Shown: one piece after another, positions 36,120 to 50,576 of the stretch
Position numbering within the stretch: position 1 is the first letter of the stretch
Layout: each line of letters opens with the position of its first letter
Assembly (NCBI RefSeq): GCF_900107235.1
Contig: NZ_FNPF01000001.1
Location: forward strand, 124,001 to 188,000
Direction: 5' to 3'
Origin: Citreimonas salinaria
GTDB taxonomy: Bacteria; Pseudomonadota; Alphaproteobacteria; Rhodobacterales; Rhodobacteraceae
Length of the DNA: 64,000 bases
Notes under the pieces: generated by a model
Databases searched by the model: none
What the model saw: only the letters and a program-made list of their open reading frames with translations
What the model was told of the DNA's origin: nothing
Made by a program: the position numbers and the translations under genes

Positions 36120-36870
36120 ACGTCGTCCGAACTCGTGATCGTCTACCACCGCCAACCTACGAGGAAGTCGTCGAGGACGGTCACACGGTGCTCCGCGAGA
36201 ACAAGAGGCCGAACGGCATCGTTCCCACGCTGAAAAGCTTCTTCGGCTCGGTCGACCACGGCGCCTGCGTAGCGTGGAAGTTGGTCGAGATCGAGGACAC
36301 CACGGGCAAGCATCCGGTCTCCCGCCTGCCGCTTCCGGCCGGCCAAGTCCGCGAGTTCTATGACATCACCTCGAAAGATGCGTTCTGGCCGAACATCCAC
36401 TCGCTCAAGGAACGCTACAACCATGACCCATTGGACTGGCCGAACGTCCGCCAGGTGAACTGAGAATTCGCCGAGGCTGCGCAGGATGCGCTGGTCTGGG
36501 TTTACGACTACAAACTGTGGCTGGTGCCGGCTACCTGCGCAAGCTGCGCCCCGACCTGCGCATCTCGTTCTTCCACCACACGCCGTTCCCGAGCGCCGAC
36601 GCCTTCAATGTGCTGCCCTGGCGGCGCGAGATCATCGACAGCTTGCTGGCCTGCGACGACGTGGACTTTCGCATCCCGCGCTACGCGACAGATTTCGTCA
36701 GCATCGCGCGGTCGCTCTTCGACCTCGAGGTCAAGCGCGTCCCGGCATGCGCGCACATGATCCCGGAAGGCACCGCGCTGATCGCACGGGCATCCCAGCG
36801 CGCGTCCGGCCATGACGAAGCGTCACGCGCATCGGTTATTTACACGGCGTTGACCATGACTGCTCTGTAA
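36120..36870 (+). pseudogene. ggpS: ggpS pseudogene (glucosylglycerol-phosphate synthase, GT20)
   Basis: Coding debris with clear GgpS/trehalose-phosphate-synthase similarity: SSELVIVYHRQP, then RPNGIVPTLKSFFGSVDHG, REFYDITSKDAFWPNIHS, EAAQDALVWVYDYKLWLVP and YLRKLRPDLRISFFHHTPFP, ending after LLACDDVDFRIPRYATDFVSIARSLF. Lesions: the likely start is ACG instead of ATG at 36120 behind a GAAAGGAA site; a one-base loss near 36157; an in-frame TGA at 36461-36463; a one-base loss near 36530; and the C-terminal half is missing. The product would have joined ADP-glucose and glycerol-3-phosphate. Confidence 0.85.
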
Positions 36871-37000
36871 TCAGGCAACCAGCCGCCTTGCTTCGGCCGC
36901 GGGCGCTGCAGGTCGCCCGGTGCCGTGGTTAGAGTTGCATCCTGTTTCGCAATCGATAGACACCTCCAGACACATCGGGAAAACACTTGTCAGGTCCTTC

Positions 37001-39394
37001 ATGCTGAAATCGACCCCCGCCGACGCGCGCGCAATGCGCGAGGCCATCCTGCATCATCTGACCTATTCGATGGGCAAGGATGCCGCACACGCCACCCGTC
37101 AAGACTGGCGCATGGCGCTGTCGCACGCGGTGCGCGACCAGATCACCGACCGCTGGTTTGCCTCGACCCGCAAGAGCTACGAGGCGAAGGCCAAGCGCGT
37201 CTATTACCTGTCGATGGAATTCCTGATCGGCCGCCTGCTCGAGGACGGGCTGGTCAACCTGCGCATGCTCGACGCCGCGAACGAGGCGCTGACCGCGCTG
37301 GAGCAGGACCCGGCCGCGGTGATCGCCGACGAACCCGATGCCGCGCTGGGCAATGGCGGGCTCGGGCGCCTTGCCGCCTGTTTCCTTGAGTCCCTCTCGA
37401 CACTGGGCGTGCCGGCGCTGGGCTATGGCATCCGCTACGAACACGGCCTGTTCGAGCAGAAATTCGAGTACGGCCGCCAGGTCGAGACGCCCGAGACCTG
37501 GCTGCAACAACCCCATGCGTGGGAGTTCGAGCGCGCCGAGGCCAAGTACCGGCTGGGCTTCGGCGGCAGCGTCGCGGTCCGCGACGGCCGCAGCGTCTGG
37601 ACCCCCGACGAGGCGGTGGTCGCCGCCGCCTACGACACGCCGGTGGTCGGCTGGCAGGGCCGCTGGGCCAACACCCTGCGGCTGTGGTCGGCGAAGCCTG
37701 CAAACGAGTCGTTCGATCTCGACAGCTTCAACGCCGGCGATTACATCGGCGCCACCGCGCCCGAGGCTCAGGCGCGCACCATTTCCCGCGTGCTCTATCC
37801 CGACGACACCACCGAGGCCGGCAAGGTGCTTCGCCTCAAACAGGAATATTTCTTCACCGCGGCGTCGTTGCACGACATCATGCGCCGGTTCGACAGCGAA
37901 CACGACGACATCGCGTTGTTGCCGAAGAAGGTCGCCGTCCAGCTCAACGACACGCACCCGGCCATCGCCGGACCCGAGCTGGTGCGCATCCTGCACGACG
38001 AGAAGGGCCTGCCCTTCGACCAGGCGATTGACCTCGCGCGCGGCGTGCTGGGCTACACCAACCACACCCTGCTGCCCGAGGCGCTGGAGCGGTGGTCCGA
38101 GGACATCTTCCACCGGCTGCTGCCGCGCCACCTGCAGATCATCGACCGGATCGACGATGCGCACGCCAAGGCGCATCCCGACCGCAAGGTCACGATCCGC
38201 GAACCCGGCACCGTCAAGATGGGCGAGCTCTCCTTCGTCATGGCGCACCGCGTCAACGGTGTCTCGGCGCTGCACACCGGTCTGATGAAGACGACCGTGT
38301 TCAAGGAACTCGACCGCCTGCACCCCGACCGCATCGTCAACCAGACCAACGGCGTCACGCCGCGCCGCTGGATGTTGTCGTGCAACCCGTCGCTGGCGGA
38401 ACTGATCACCGCCACGATCGGCGACGGCTGGCTCTCCGACCTCGAGCGCCTGACCGAGCTGGAGCCCAACATCTCCGACCCGGAATGGCTACGCTCGTTC
38501 ACCGCGATTAAGCGCGCCAACAAGGCCGAGCTGGCCGCCTGGATGGCGGCCGAGCACGGCGTACAGGTCGACCCGGCCGCGATGTTCGACGTGCAGATCA
38601 AGCGCCTGCACGAATACAAGCGCCAGCACCTGAACATCCTCGAGGCGATCGCGCTGTGGCAGGAGATCCGCGACAACCCGGATGCCGGCTGGACTCCGCG
38701 GATCAAGATCTTCGCCGGCAAGGCAGCTCCCGGCTATTTCTTCGCCAAGGACATCATCCGGCTGATCAACGACGCGTCGCGCGTGATCAACGACGACCCG
38801 GTGACGAACAAGTACCTCAAGGTGATCTTCCTGCCGAACTACAACGTCAGCTTGGCCGAGCGGCTGATCCCGGCGGCGGACCTGTCCGAACAGATCTCGA
38901 CCGCCGGCAAGGAGGCGTCGGGCACCGGCAACATGAAGTTCGCGCTGAACGGCGCGCTGACCATCGGCACGCTGGACGGCGCCAATGTCGAGATCCGAGA
39001 GCATGTCGGCCCGGAGAACTTCTTCCTGTTCGGCATGACCGCCGAAGAGGTCGAGGCACGCCGCCGCATCGACGGCCACGCGGCACAGGCGATCGCGACC
39101 GATCCCCGATTGGCGCGCGCCATCGACGCGGTGCGCAACGGCACGTTCAGCCCGACCGAGCCCGGCCGCTACGCTCACATCGCCAACAACATCGCCGGAG
39201 CCGACTACTTCCTCGTCTCGTCGGACTTCACCGATTACTGGCGCGCCCAGCGCGCGGTGGATGCCGCGTTCCGCGACCAGGATCAGTGGATGCGCATGGC
39301 GGCACTGAACACCGCCCGGTCGGGATGGTTCTCGTCCGATCGCACGATCCGCGGCTACTTGCGCGACGTCTGGGAGGCCGAAACGCTCGTATAG
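37001..39394 (+). CDS. glgP: Glycogen/alpha-glucan phosphorylase
   Basis: A 797-residue GT35 enzyme that releases glucose-1-phosphate from alpha-1,4-glucans. The pyridoxal phosphate lysine is Lys646 in EASGTGNMKFALNGALTIG. Other conserved blocks are KRVYYLSMEFLIGR, DAALGNGGLGRLAACFLES and QIKRLHEYKRQHLN. I place the start at the ATG at 37001 because the protein family similarity begins there; a GTG at 36920 would add 27 unlike residues. The first intact gene of the glycogen cluster. Confidence 0.95.
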   Translation: MLKSTPADARAMREAILHHLTYSMGKDAAHATRQDWRMALSHAVRDQITDRWFASTRKSYEAKAKRVYYLSMEFLIGRLLEDGLVNLRMLDAANEALTALEQDPAAVIADEPDAALGNGGLGRLAACFLESLSTLGVPALGYGIRYEHGLFEQKFEYGRQVETPETWLQQPHAWEFERAEAKYRLGFGGSVAVRDGRSVWTPDEAVVAAAYDTPVVGWQGRWANTLRLWSAKPANESFDLDSFNAGDYIGATAPEAQARTISRVLYPDDTTEAGKVLRLKQEYFFTAASLHDIMRRFDSEHDDIALLPKKVAVQLNDTHPAIAGPELVRILHDEKGLPFDQAIDLARGVLGYTNHTLLPEALERWSEDIFHRLLPRHLQIIDRIDDAHAKAHPDRKVTIREPGTVKMGELSFVMAHRVNGVSALHTGLMKTTVFKELDRLHPDRIVNQTNGVTPRRWMLSCNPSLAELITATIGDGWLSDLERLTELEPNISDPEWLRSFTAIKRANKAELAAWMAAEHGVQVDPAAMFDVQIKRLHEYKRQHLNILEAIALWQEIRDNPDAGWTPRIKIFAGKAAPGYFFAKDIIRLINDASRVINDDPVTNKYLKVIFLPNYNVSLAERLIPAADLSEQISTAGKEASGTGNMKFALNGALTIGTLDGANVEIREHVGPENFFLFGMTAEEVEARRRIDGHAAQAIATDPRLARAIDAVRNGTFSPTEPGRYAHIANNIAGADYFLVSSDFTDYWRAQRAVDAAFRDQDQWMRMAALNTARSGWFSSDRTIRGYLRDVWEAETLV

Positions 39395-39450
39395 GGCCGC
39401 TCCTAGTCGCTGGCGGTTGAAAGGCCCACAGGAACGCTTAGGCTTGGAAC

Positions 39451-40609
39451 ATGGTAAAGGACCCGCGCCCCCGGACCGTCGAGCCCGAAGCAAGCGCCCC
39501 GCCCGAGGTCCTGGCGCGGCTGATGAAAGGCGCTCATGACGATCCCTTCGCCGTGCTGGGTCCGCACCGGCGCGGCGAAAGCCGCATGGTCCCCGAGTTC
39601 GCGGCGGATGCCGCTACGCTGGACGCGGTGATCGACGGCACCGCACATCCGCTTGCACCGGTCGACGGCCATGACGGCCTAGTACCCGGGGCCGTGCCCG
39701 ACGACCGTTACCGCCTGCACTCGACCGGCACCGACGGGGCGAGCTGTAACCACGCCTACGCCCACGGCGCGGTGATGGGCGAGGCACCGGTCGACCAGGG
39801 CGGGCTTGGCTTTGGCTACATGTGGAACATGGGCTGGATGAACGACACGCTGGTCTACATGGGCACGGAGCCCGTGTACCGCCAGCACCACCACGACCAG
39901 ATGTCCTTCGGCCTGTCCTACGCGTTCACCGAAAACTTCATCCTGCCGATCAGCCATGACGAGGTGGTGCACGGCAAGGGCTCGATGCTGACGCGCATGC
40001 CCGGCCCGCGGGAGGAAGAATTCGCCAACCTGCGCTCGTATTACGGCTACATGTGGAGGACATCCGGACAAGAAGCTGCTGTTCATGGGCCAAGAGTTTG
40101 CCCAAGCGGCCGAGTTGGACCAGGCGACCGGGCTCGACCGGCACCTGCTGGACAACCCCGAAGACGCGGGCGTGCAGCGGCTGGTGCGGGACCTGCACGC
40201 GCTCTATCGCGCGCAGCCGTCGATGCACGCGCTGGTTACCAGCCCCGACGGGTTCCAGTGGATCGAGGCCGACGACGCGGCGCGCTCGGTCCTTGCCTGG
40301 ATCAGGCGCAGCGCCGGGGCCGGTCCGGACATTGTGGCGACCTGCAACTTCACCCCGGTGGAACGCAGCGCGTACACCGTTTGTTGGCCATTGGCTGGGC
40401 GCTCGCACGAGGCGCTCAACACGGATGCGGAGATCTATGGCGGCCGGGGACGCGGCAACATGGGGGGCGTGACGGCCGTCGACCGCCCAAGCCACGGCCA
40501 ACCCGCCAGTACCGGAATCTACCTGCCACCCCTGTCGGTGGTCTTTCTCGTGCGCGAACAGTCCGGATCGGCGCCGTCCGAGCCGGTCGCATCTGGGAGG
40601 AGACGTCCA
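39451..40609 (+). pseudogene. glgB: glgB pseudogene (1,4-alpha-glucan branching enzyme, internal deletion and frameshift)
   Basis: The N-terminal part ([22 protein letters not shown] ... [10 protein letters not shown]) joins directly at about 39780-39790 to the C-terminal catalytic part ([19 protein letters not shown] ... [13 protein letters not shown]). About 360 of the usual ~730 codons are missing in frame, including the barrel region that carries the nucleophile Asp and the acid/base Glu; only the third acid (SHDE) remains. A one-base indel near 40057-40061 then shifts the frame before [15 protein letters not shown]. The C-terminal frame has no stop before glgC and is continuous with it. 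Confidence 0.88.
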
Positions 40610-41878
40610 TTGGTTGAAACCCCATCGAGCCTCGCGCGCGACAGCATGGCCTTCGTTCTGGCCGGCGGCCGCGGCAGCCGGCTGAAGGAGCTGACCGACC
40701 GCCGCGCCAAGCCGGCGGTCCATTTCGGCGGCAAGTCCCGCATCATCGATTTCGCGCTGTCGAACGCGCTGAACTCGGGCATCCGCAAGATGTCGGTCGC
40801 CACGCAGTACAAGGCGCACAGCCTGATCCGGCACTGCCAGCGCGGCTGGAACTTCTTCCGGGCCGAGCGCAACGAGTACCTCGACATCCTACCCGCCTCG
40901 CAGCGTGTGGACGAGCATCAATGGTATCTCGGCACCGCCGACGCGGTGACGCAGAACATCGACATCGTCGACAGCTACGACGTGAAATACGTGCTGATCC
41001 TGGCCGGCGACCACATCTACAAGATGGATTACGGCAAGATGATCGCCCAGCACGCCGAAAGCGGCGCGGACGTCACCGTGGGATGCCTGACCGTCCCGCG
41101 GATGGAGGCAACGGCCTTCGGCGTCATGGCCGTGGACGCGAACGACACGATCACCAGCTTTCTGGAAAAGCCTGCCGACCCGCCGGGCACGCCGGACGAC
41201 CCCAGCATCGCGTTGGCGTCGATGGGCATCTACGTGTTCAACTGGAACCTGCTGCGCGACCTGCTGATCCGTGACGCCGATGACAGCAATTCCAGCCACG
41301 ATTTCGGCAAGGACATCATCCCGCAGATCGTTTCGAAAGGCATCGCCAAGGCGCACCGTTTCGAGGACAGCTGCGTGCGCCACACGCCCGACGCGCCCGC
41401 CTACTGGCGCGACGTGGGCACGGTCGACGCCTTCTGGAAGGCCAATATCGACCTGACCGACTTCGATCCGGATCTGGACCTGTGGGACAAGAACTGGCCG
41501 ATCTGGACCTATTCCGAAGTGGCGCCGCCCGCAAAGTTCATCCACGACGAGGAAAAGCGCCGCGGCACCGCCGTCAGTTCGCTGGTCTCGGGCGGCTGCA
41601 TCATCTCGGGCACGGAGATCCGCCAGTCTCTGCTGTTCACGCAGGTGCACACCAACTCCTACGCTTCGCTGGAACAGGCGGTGGTGCTACCCTACGCCCG
41701 CATCGCGCGGCACGCACGACTGAAGAAGGTGGTGATCGACAGCGGCGTCGAGATCCCCGAAGGCCTTGTCGTGGGCGAGGACCCGGTCGAGGACGCCAAG
41801 TGGTTCCGCGTCAGCGACAATGGCGTGACGCTGATCACACAGGCCATGCTGGACATGCGCGAGAGCAAGCTTCGATGA
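40610..41878 (+). CDS. glgC: Glucose-1-phosphate adenylyltransferase
   Basis: A 422-residue ADP-glucose pyrophosphorylase. The N-terminus [30 protein letters not shown] binds ATP and effector; [23 protein letters not shown] and the sugar-binding [10 protein letters not shown] follow, with a C-terminal left-handed beta-helix ([17 protein letters not shown]). I assign a TTG start at 40610, eight to nine bases after GGGAGGAG; the first ATG (40646) would remove conserved residues' lead-in. The frame is open upstream into the glgB remnant. Its stop overlaps glgA (ATGA). Confidence 0.94.
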   Translation: MVETPSSLARDSMAFVLAGGRGSRLKELTDRRAKPAVHFGGKSRIIDFALSNALNSGIRKMSVATQYKAHSLIRHCQRGWNFFRAERNEYLDILPASQRVDEHQWYLGTADAVTQNIDIVDSYDVKYVLILAGDHIYKMDYGKMIAQHAESGADVTVGCLTVPRMEATAFGVMAVDANDTITSFLEKPADPPGTPDDPSIALASMGIYVFNWNLLRDLLIRDADDSNSSHDFGKDIIPQIVSKGIAKAHRFEDSCVRHTPDAPAYWRDVGTVDAFWKANIDLTDFDPDLDLWDKNWPIWTYSEVAPPAKFIHDEEKRRGTAVSSLVSGGCIISGTEIRQSLLFTQVHTNSYASLEQAVVLPYARIARHARLKKVVIDSGVEIPEGLVVGEDPVEDAKWFRVSDNGVTLITQAMLDMRESKLR

Positions 41879-43301
41879 AGGTCCTCTCGGTTGCGTCCGA
41901 ATGCGTCCCCTTCATCAAGACGGGCGGGCTGGCCGACGTGGTGGGCGCGCTGCCCGACGCGCTGGCGCGGCACGGCGTCGAGATGCGCGTGCTGCTGCCC
42001 GGCTACGACGCGGTGCTCGAAATCGTTGGAGACGGCCAGACCATCGCCGAAGAGGACGACCTGTTCGGCGGCCGGGGGCGGGTCTTCTTCACTCAGGCCA
42101 AGGGCGTCGGGCTTTACGTGCTCGACGCGCCACATCTGTTCCGACGCAACGGCTCGCCCTATCTGGACGCGGACGGGCGAGACTGGTCCGACAATCCCGA
42201 GCGCTTCGCCGCGCTGTCGTGGATGGGCGCCCGCTTGGTAGCGCAGGGGGCGGGCGGCTGGAGAGCCGATGTCCTGCACGGACATGACTGGCAGGCCGGC
42301 CTCGCGCCGCTGTACCTGCGGCGGGCGTTCCGGGTCGAGGTGCCATCGGTCATCACGGTTCACAACGTCGCCTTTCACGGCAGCGCGCCGGCCGACCGGC
42401 TGGACGGGCTGCGGCTGGACCGGGCCGACTTCAACCCGGAGGGGATCGAGTTCTGGGGCCAGATCAACCCGCTGAAGGCTGGGCTGGTCTTCTCGGACCG
42501 GATCACCACGGTCTCGCCCACCTACGCGCGCGAGCTGACGCGGCCCGAGTTTGGCGCCGGGCTGGACGGCGTGATCCGCGTCCGCGCCGACCGGCTGTGC
42601 GGTATCCTCAACGGGATCGACACGGACACATGGGACCCCAAGAACGACTTGGCTCTGGTCGAGCCCTATTCGGACCCCGCCGGGAAGAGCGCCAACAAGG
42701 TCGCGCTGCGGGCCGAGTTCGGCCTGCCGGAATCGGATGGCCCGTTGTGCATCGTGGTTTCGCGCATGACCCAGCAGAAGGGGCTGGACCTTCTGCTGAA
42801 TTCGCTGTCCACGCTGATCGGATGCGGTGGCCAGCTGGCGGTGCTGGGTAGCGGCGATACGGCGCTGGAAAGCGCGTGGCAGCGCGCCGCGGCCGAGAAC
42901 CCCGCCGTCGCCGTCCGTATCGGCTATGACGAGGCGCTGTCGCACCGGATGATGGCCGGCGCCGACGCGATTCTGGTGCCCTCGCGGTTCGAGCCCTGCG
43001 GCCTGACGCAGCTTTACGCGCTGCGCTACGGCACGATCCCGGTGGTGGCGCTGACCGGCGGGCTGGCCGACACGGTCATTCCGGCGAACCCGGCCGCGCT
43101 GGCGGCGAATGCCGCGACGGGCATCCAGTTCCATCCGGTGGGCGCGCAGACGCTCAACCTCGCGATCCTCGATCTGTGCGCGCTTTACGCCGACACGCGG
43201 ATCTGGGACCAGATGCGCCGCAACGCGATGGCACAGCCCGTGGGCTGGGAGCGGTCTGCCCGCGCCTATGCCGATCTTTATGCCGACATGGTCGCCGCGC
43301 A

Positions 43302-43305
<4 letters not shown>
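41875..43305 (+). CDS. glgA: Glycogen synthase (ADP-glucose, GT5)
   Basis: A 476-residue glucan synthase. [13 protein letters not shown] near residue 15 is the ADP-glucose-binding signature; [38 protein letters not shown] and [23 protein letters not shown] complete the bacterial GlgA pattern. Overlaps glgC and glgX by four bases at each end, so the three are tightly coupled. Confidence 0.97.
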
Positions 43306-45387
<2,082 letters not shown>

Positions 45388-45395
<8 letters not shown>

Positions 45396-47304
45396 TCCCC
45401 TGGCCGCGCTGGCGAAGGAAGCCGGCATCGTCCCCTCCTACACCGACCAGACCGGGCGCCGCCGACGCACGGGGCGTGCGACGATGCGCGCGCTGCTGGC
45501 GGCGATGGGTCTGCCCACGCAGACAGACGCGGACGCGGCCGGGCACCTGCAGGCGCTACGCGACGAACAGGCCGCGCGCGTCGTGCCGGAATGGATCGTC
45601 GTCACGCCCGACCGTACGCCGAAGCCGGGCCTGCCCGATGACGCCGAGTGGCACCTGACATTCGAGGACGGCAGCACCGCCGAAGGTCAGGGCGATGCCG
45701 CGCTTCCCAAGGTGCCGCTGGGACTGCACCGGCTGCACAGCGGCGGGCAGGATTGCACGCTGATCGCGGCCCCCCCGCGCCTGCCCGACCCCGAACGCGA
45801 CTGGGGCCTGATGCTGCCGCTGCACGCCCTGCGCCCGCCCGAAACCGGCGGATTGGCAGACTACGACGACCTGCGCGTGGCGGGCGAGGGGCTGGCCGCA
45901 CACGGGGCAGGGTTCTTGGGCCTCAACCCGATCCACGCGGGTTTCCTCGCCGATCCCACGAACTTCAGCCCCTACACGCCTTCTCATCGCCGTCGGTTGA
46001 GCGTGTTCCACGTTTCGGTGGAGGATACGCCGGCGCCCTCGGGCCCGCTGGTAGACTACGCGACCGAGATTCCCGCCCGCCGCGCCGCCCTGCGACGTGC
46101 CTTCGACGCCTTCCGCGCGGCCGGCGGCGCTACGGACTTCGACGCTTTCCGAAGCGCCGAGGGTGGCGCGCTGGAGCGTTTCGCCCTGCACCAGGCACTG
46201 TCGGACCTGCACGGCGCATACTGGACCGACTGGCCCGAGGCGCTACGCGACGCCGAGAGCGCCGAAACCCGCGCCGCCGCACGAGATTTGGCCGACGAGG
46301 TGACCTTTCACGCTTGGGCGCAATGGCGCGCGCATGAGGGCCTGCAGCAGGCGAACGAGGCGATGCGCGCCGCCGGCATGTCGCACGGCCTGTACCTCGA
46401 CCTCGCCGTGGGTACCCACCCCGCCGGAGCCGAGACGTGGGAGGACCGCGACAGCTTCGGCTACGGGGTCTCGCTGGGCGCCCCGCCCGACGCGTTCTCG
46501 GCCGACGGCCAAAGCTGGGGCCTTGCCCCCTTCAACCCGCGCGCGCTGGTGGCTAAGGGCTTCGCCCCGCTGGCCGAGACCTTGCGCACGCAGCTGCAGC
46601 TTTCCGGCGCGTTGCGGATCGACCACATCCTGGGCTTCGACAGGGCCTTCTGGGTGCCCGAAGGCGACGCGCCCGGCGCCTATGTGCAGATGCCCCGCGC
46701 CGCGATGCTGGCGGTGGTCCGGCTGGAAGCCGCCCGCGCCGGCGCCTTCATCGTGGGCGAGGACCTTGGCAACATCCCGCCCGGCCTGCGCGGCGCGCTC
46801 GATGCGAGCGGAATCCTGGGCTGCCGCCTGCAGCTGTTCGAGCGCGAGAACGACACCACCTTCACCCGCCCCGAAGACTTCGACCGCACAGCGATCGCCA
46901 GCTTCTCGACCCACGACCTGCCCACCTGGGCCGGCTGGCGCAAGGGGTGCGAGATCGAGGCAAGGCGCGACCTCGGCCATATCAGCGAGGATTTCGCCCG
47001 CGGCGAACTGGCCCGGCGCCAGGATGAAGTTGCGGGCTTCGACGCCATGACGGAGGCGCACCGCCCCCCGGACACGCCGCCTGACAGCCCCGACGCGATG
47101 CACCACGCGCTGGCCGCGACGCGCAGCGCGCTGGCGCTGGTGCAGATCGAATGCGTGCTGGGGATCGAGGTCCAGCCCAACCTGCCCGGCACGGTGGACG
47201 AATATCCGAACTGGCGCCAGCGCCTGCCGCTGGCCCCGCACGACCTGAAGACCGATCCCCGGCTTGCCCGTGCGGCGGCGATCATGCGCGCCCACGACCG
47301 ATAG
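45388..47304 (+). CDS. malQ: 4-alpha-glucanotransferase
   Basis: A 638-residue GH77 disproportionating enzyme that transfers maltodextrin segments. The active-site sequence runs LRIDHILGFDRAFWVPEG (nucleophile Asp), FIVGEDLGNIP (acid/base Glu) and FSTHDLPTWAGW (third Asp). Two consecutive ATG codons at 45385 and 45388 are possible starts; the second has better spacing from a GGAG site. The start lies inside the end of glgX. Confidence 0.93.
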
Positions 47305-47317
47305 GGAAGGAGGAAGC

Positions 47318-48073
47318 ATGCCGCCTACCGACCGCATCGCCTTCGCCGAGAACGCGGCCCAGGCCGAGGCAAGCATGGCCCGAGAGGCGTCGACCACCGC
47401 CGCGACCTATTTCGACACGCGCAGCCTGATCGCCCGGCGGCCGGACGGACGGGTCGAGGGCGACCACGCCCTGTTCGGCTTCTGGACGACCGAGCTTCTG
47501 GACGCGCTGGTGCCCTCGGGCGACATCTTCATCGAAATCCTGTCGCCGCTCGACTCGCTGGACCTGATGCGCGCGCAATAGAGCGTGCGATTCGAGCACG
47601 CCGACGTCCCCGTGATCGGCGCCGCCCGGACGAGCTGGTCGATCTGGCCGGCCCGCTGCACAACTTCCCCAGCCGCCCCGGCACCGCCAGCCAACCCGAG
47701 AAGCTGGTGCTGGACGTGGTGTTCGGCCATTCCGGCAACCAGGTGCTGGACGCGCTCAACAGCCGCTTCTTCGCCGGGCCAAACATGTACGGCCAGAACC
47801 TCGACCACCAGAACCCGGCCGTACGCGCAGCCCATAGGCGGGCGGCCCCTATTCACGGCGCTGCGCCACGGCCCAGAAGAGCAGATCTTCACCGTGACGC
47901 ACATGGCGTGCAAGGCAACGGACGAGATCGAGCCGCTGTTACTGAAAGTGCCGGAGATCGAGGGGGAGGGCTGGCGACTCGCGCAGCGCACGCCGTCGAT
48001 CGGGCGCGACTACACGGGTGGAACGATCATGCTGCGCGACAGCGTGGAGTTGGTCAACACGCGCAAGCGCTAG
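47318..48073 (+). pseudogene. GH13-like pseudogene, resembles glucosylglycerol hydrolase
   Basis: A strong AAGGAGG site precedes an ATG at 47318, so this was the next gene of the operon. The first 88 codons (ending GFWTTELLDALVPSGDIFIEILSPLDSLDL) stop at an in-frame TAG (47579-47581), after which the same frame continues SVRFEHADVPVI; then the reading shifts to ELVDLAG, LVLDVVFGHSGNQVLDAL and GPNMYGQNLDHQNPAVRA, and again to HGPEEQIFTVTHM ... IEGEGWRLAQRTP. A large middle part with the catalytic residues is missing. I recall similar sequences in glucosylglycerol hydrolases (GghA type), which fits the neighbours, but this identification is tentative. Confidence 0.7.
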
Positions 48074-48289
48074 GCGTTTTTCACCAGCGGGCGTCGTCGC
48101 CGAAGGCACCGGGGGAACGGGTGCTGTGCGCCTGCGTTTCCGCCCTGACCCGTCCCGTCCGGCCGCGACTGGCGGCAGCAGGCACCGCCGCGACGGAAAG
48201 CGCATCTGCGGCAATGTATACCGCTGTATGCTGTTTACGCGGCCGTCGCTTTGGCCTATGGCGGGGGCAATCGAAGAAAGGCTTGCCTC

Positions 48290-50503
<2,214 letters not shown>

Positions 50504-50528
50504 GCACGCACCGGGACGCAAACCATTG

Positions 50529-50562
50529 AAGGGCCGGCCCTGCGCCGGCCCTTTCGCTTTTC
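50529..50562 (+). terminator. Rho-independent terminator of icd
   Basis: A perfect 10-base-pair stem (50529-50538 with 50544-50553) with a 5-base CCTGC loop is followed by TCGCTTTT, 26 bases after the icd stop. It lies between convergent icd and the 3-hydroxyisobutyrate-dehydrogenase-like gene and, because AA precedes the stem, offers little U-tract in the other direction. Confidence 0.9.
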
Positions 50563-50576
50563 GCCCGTTCGAAGCC

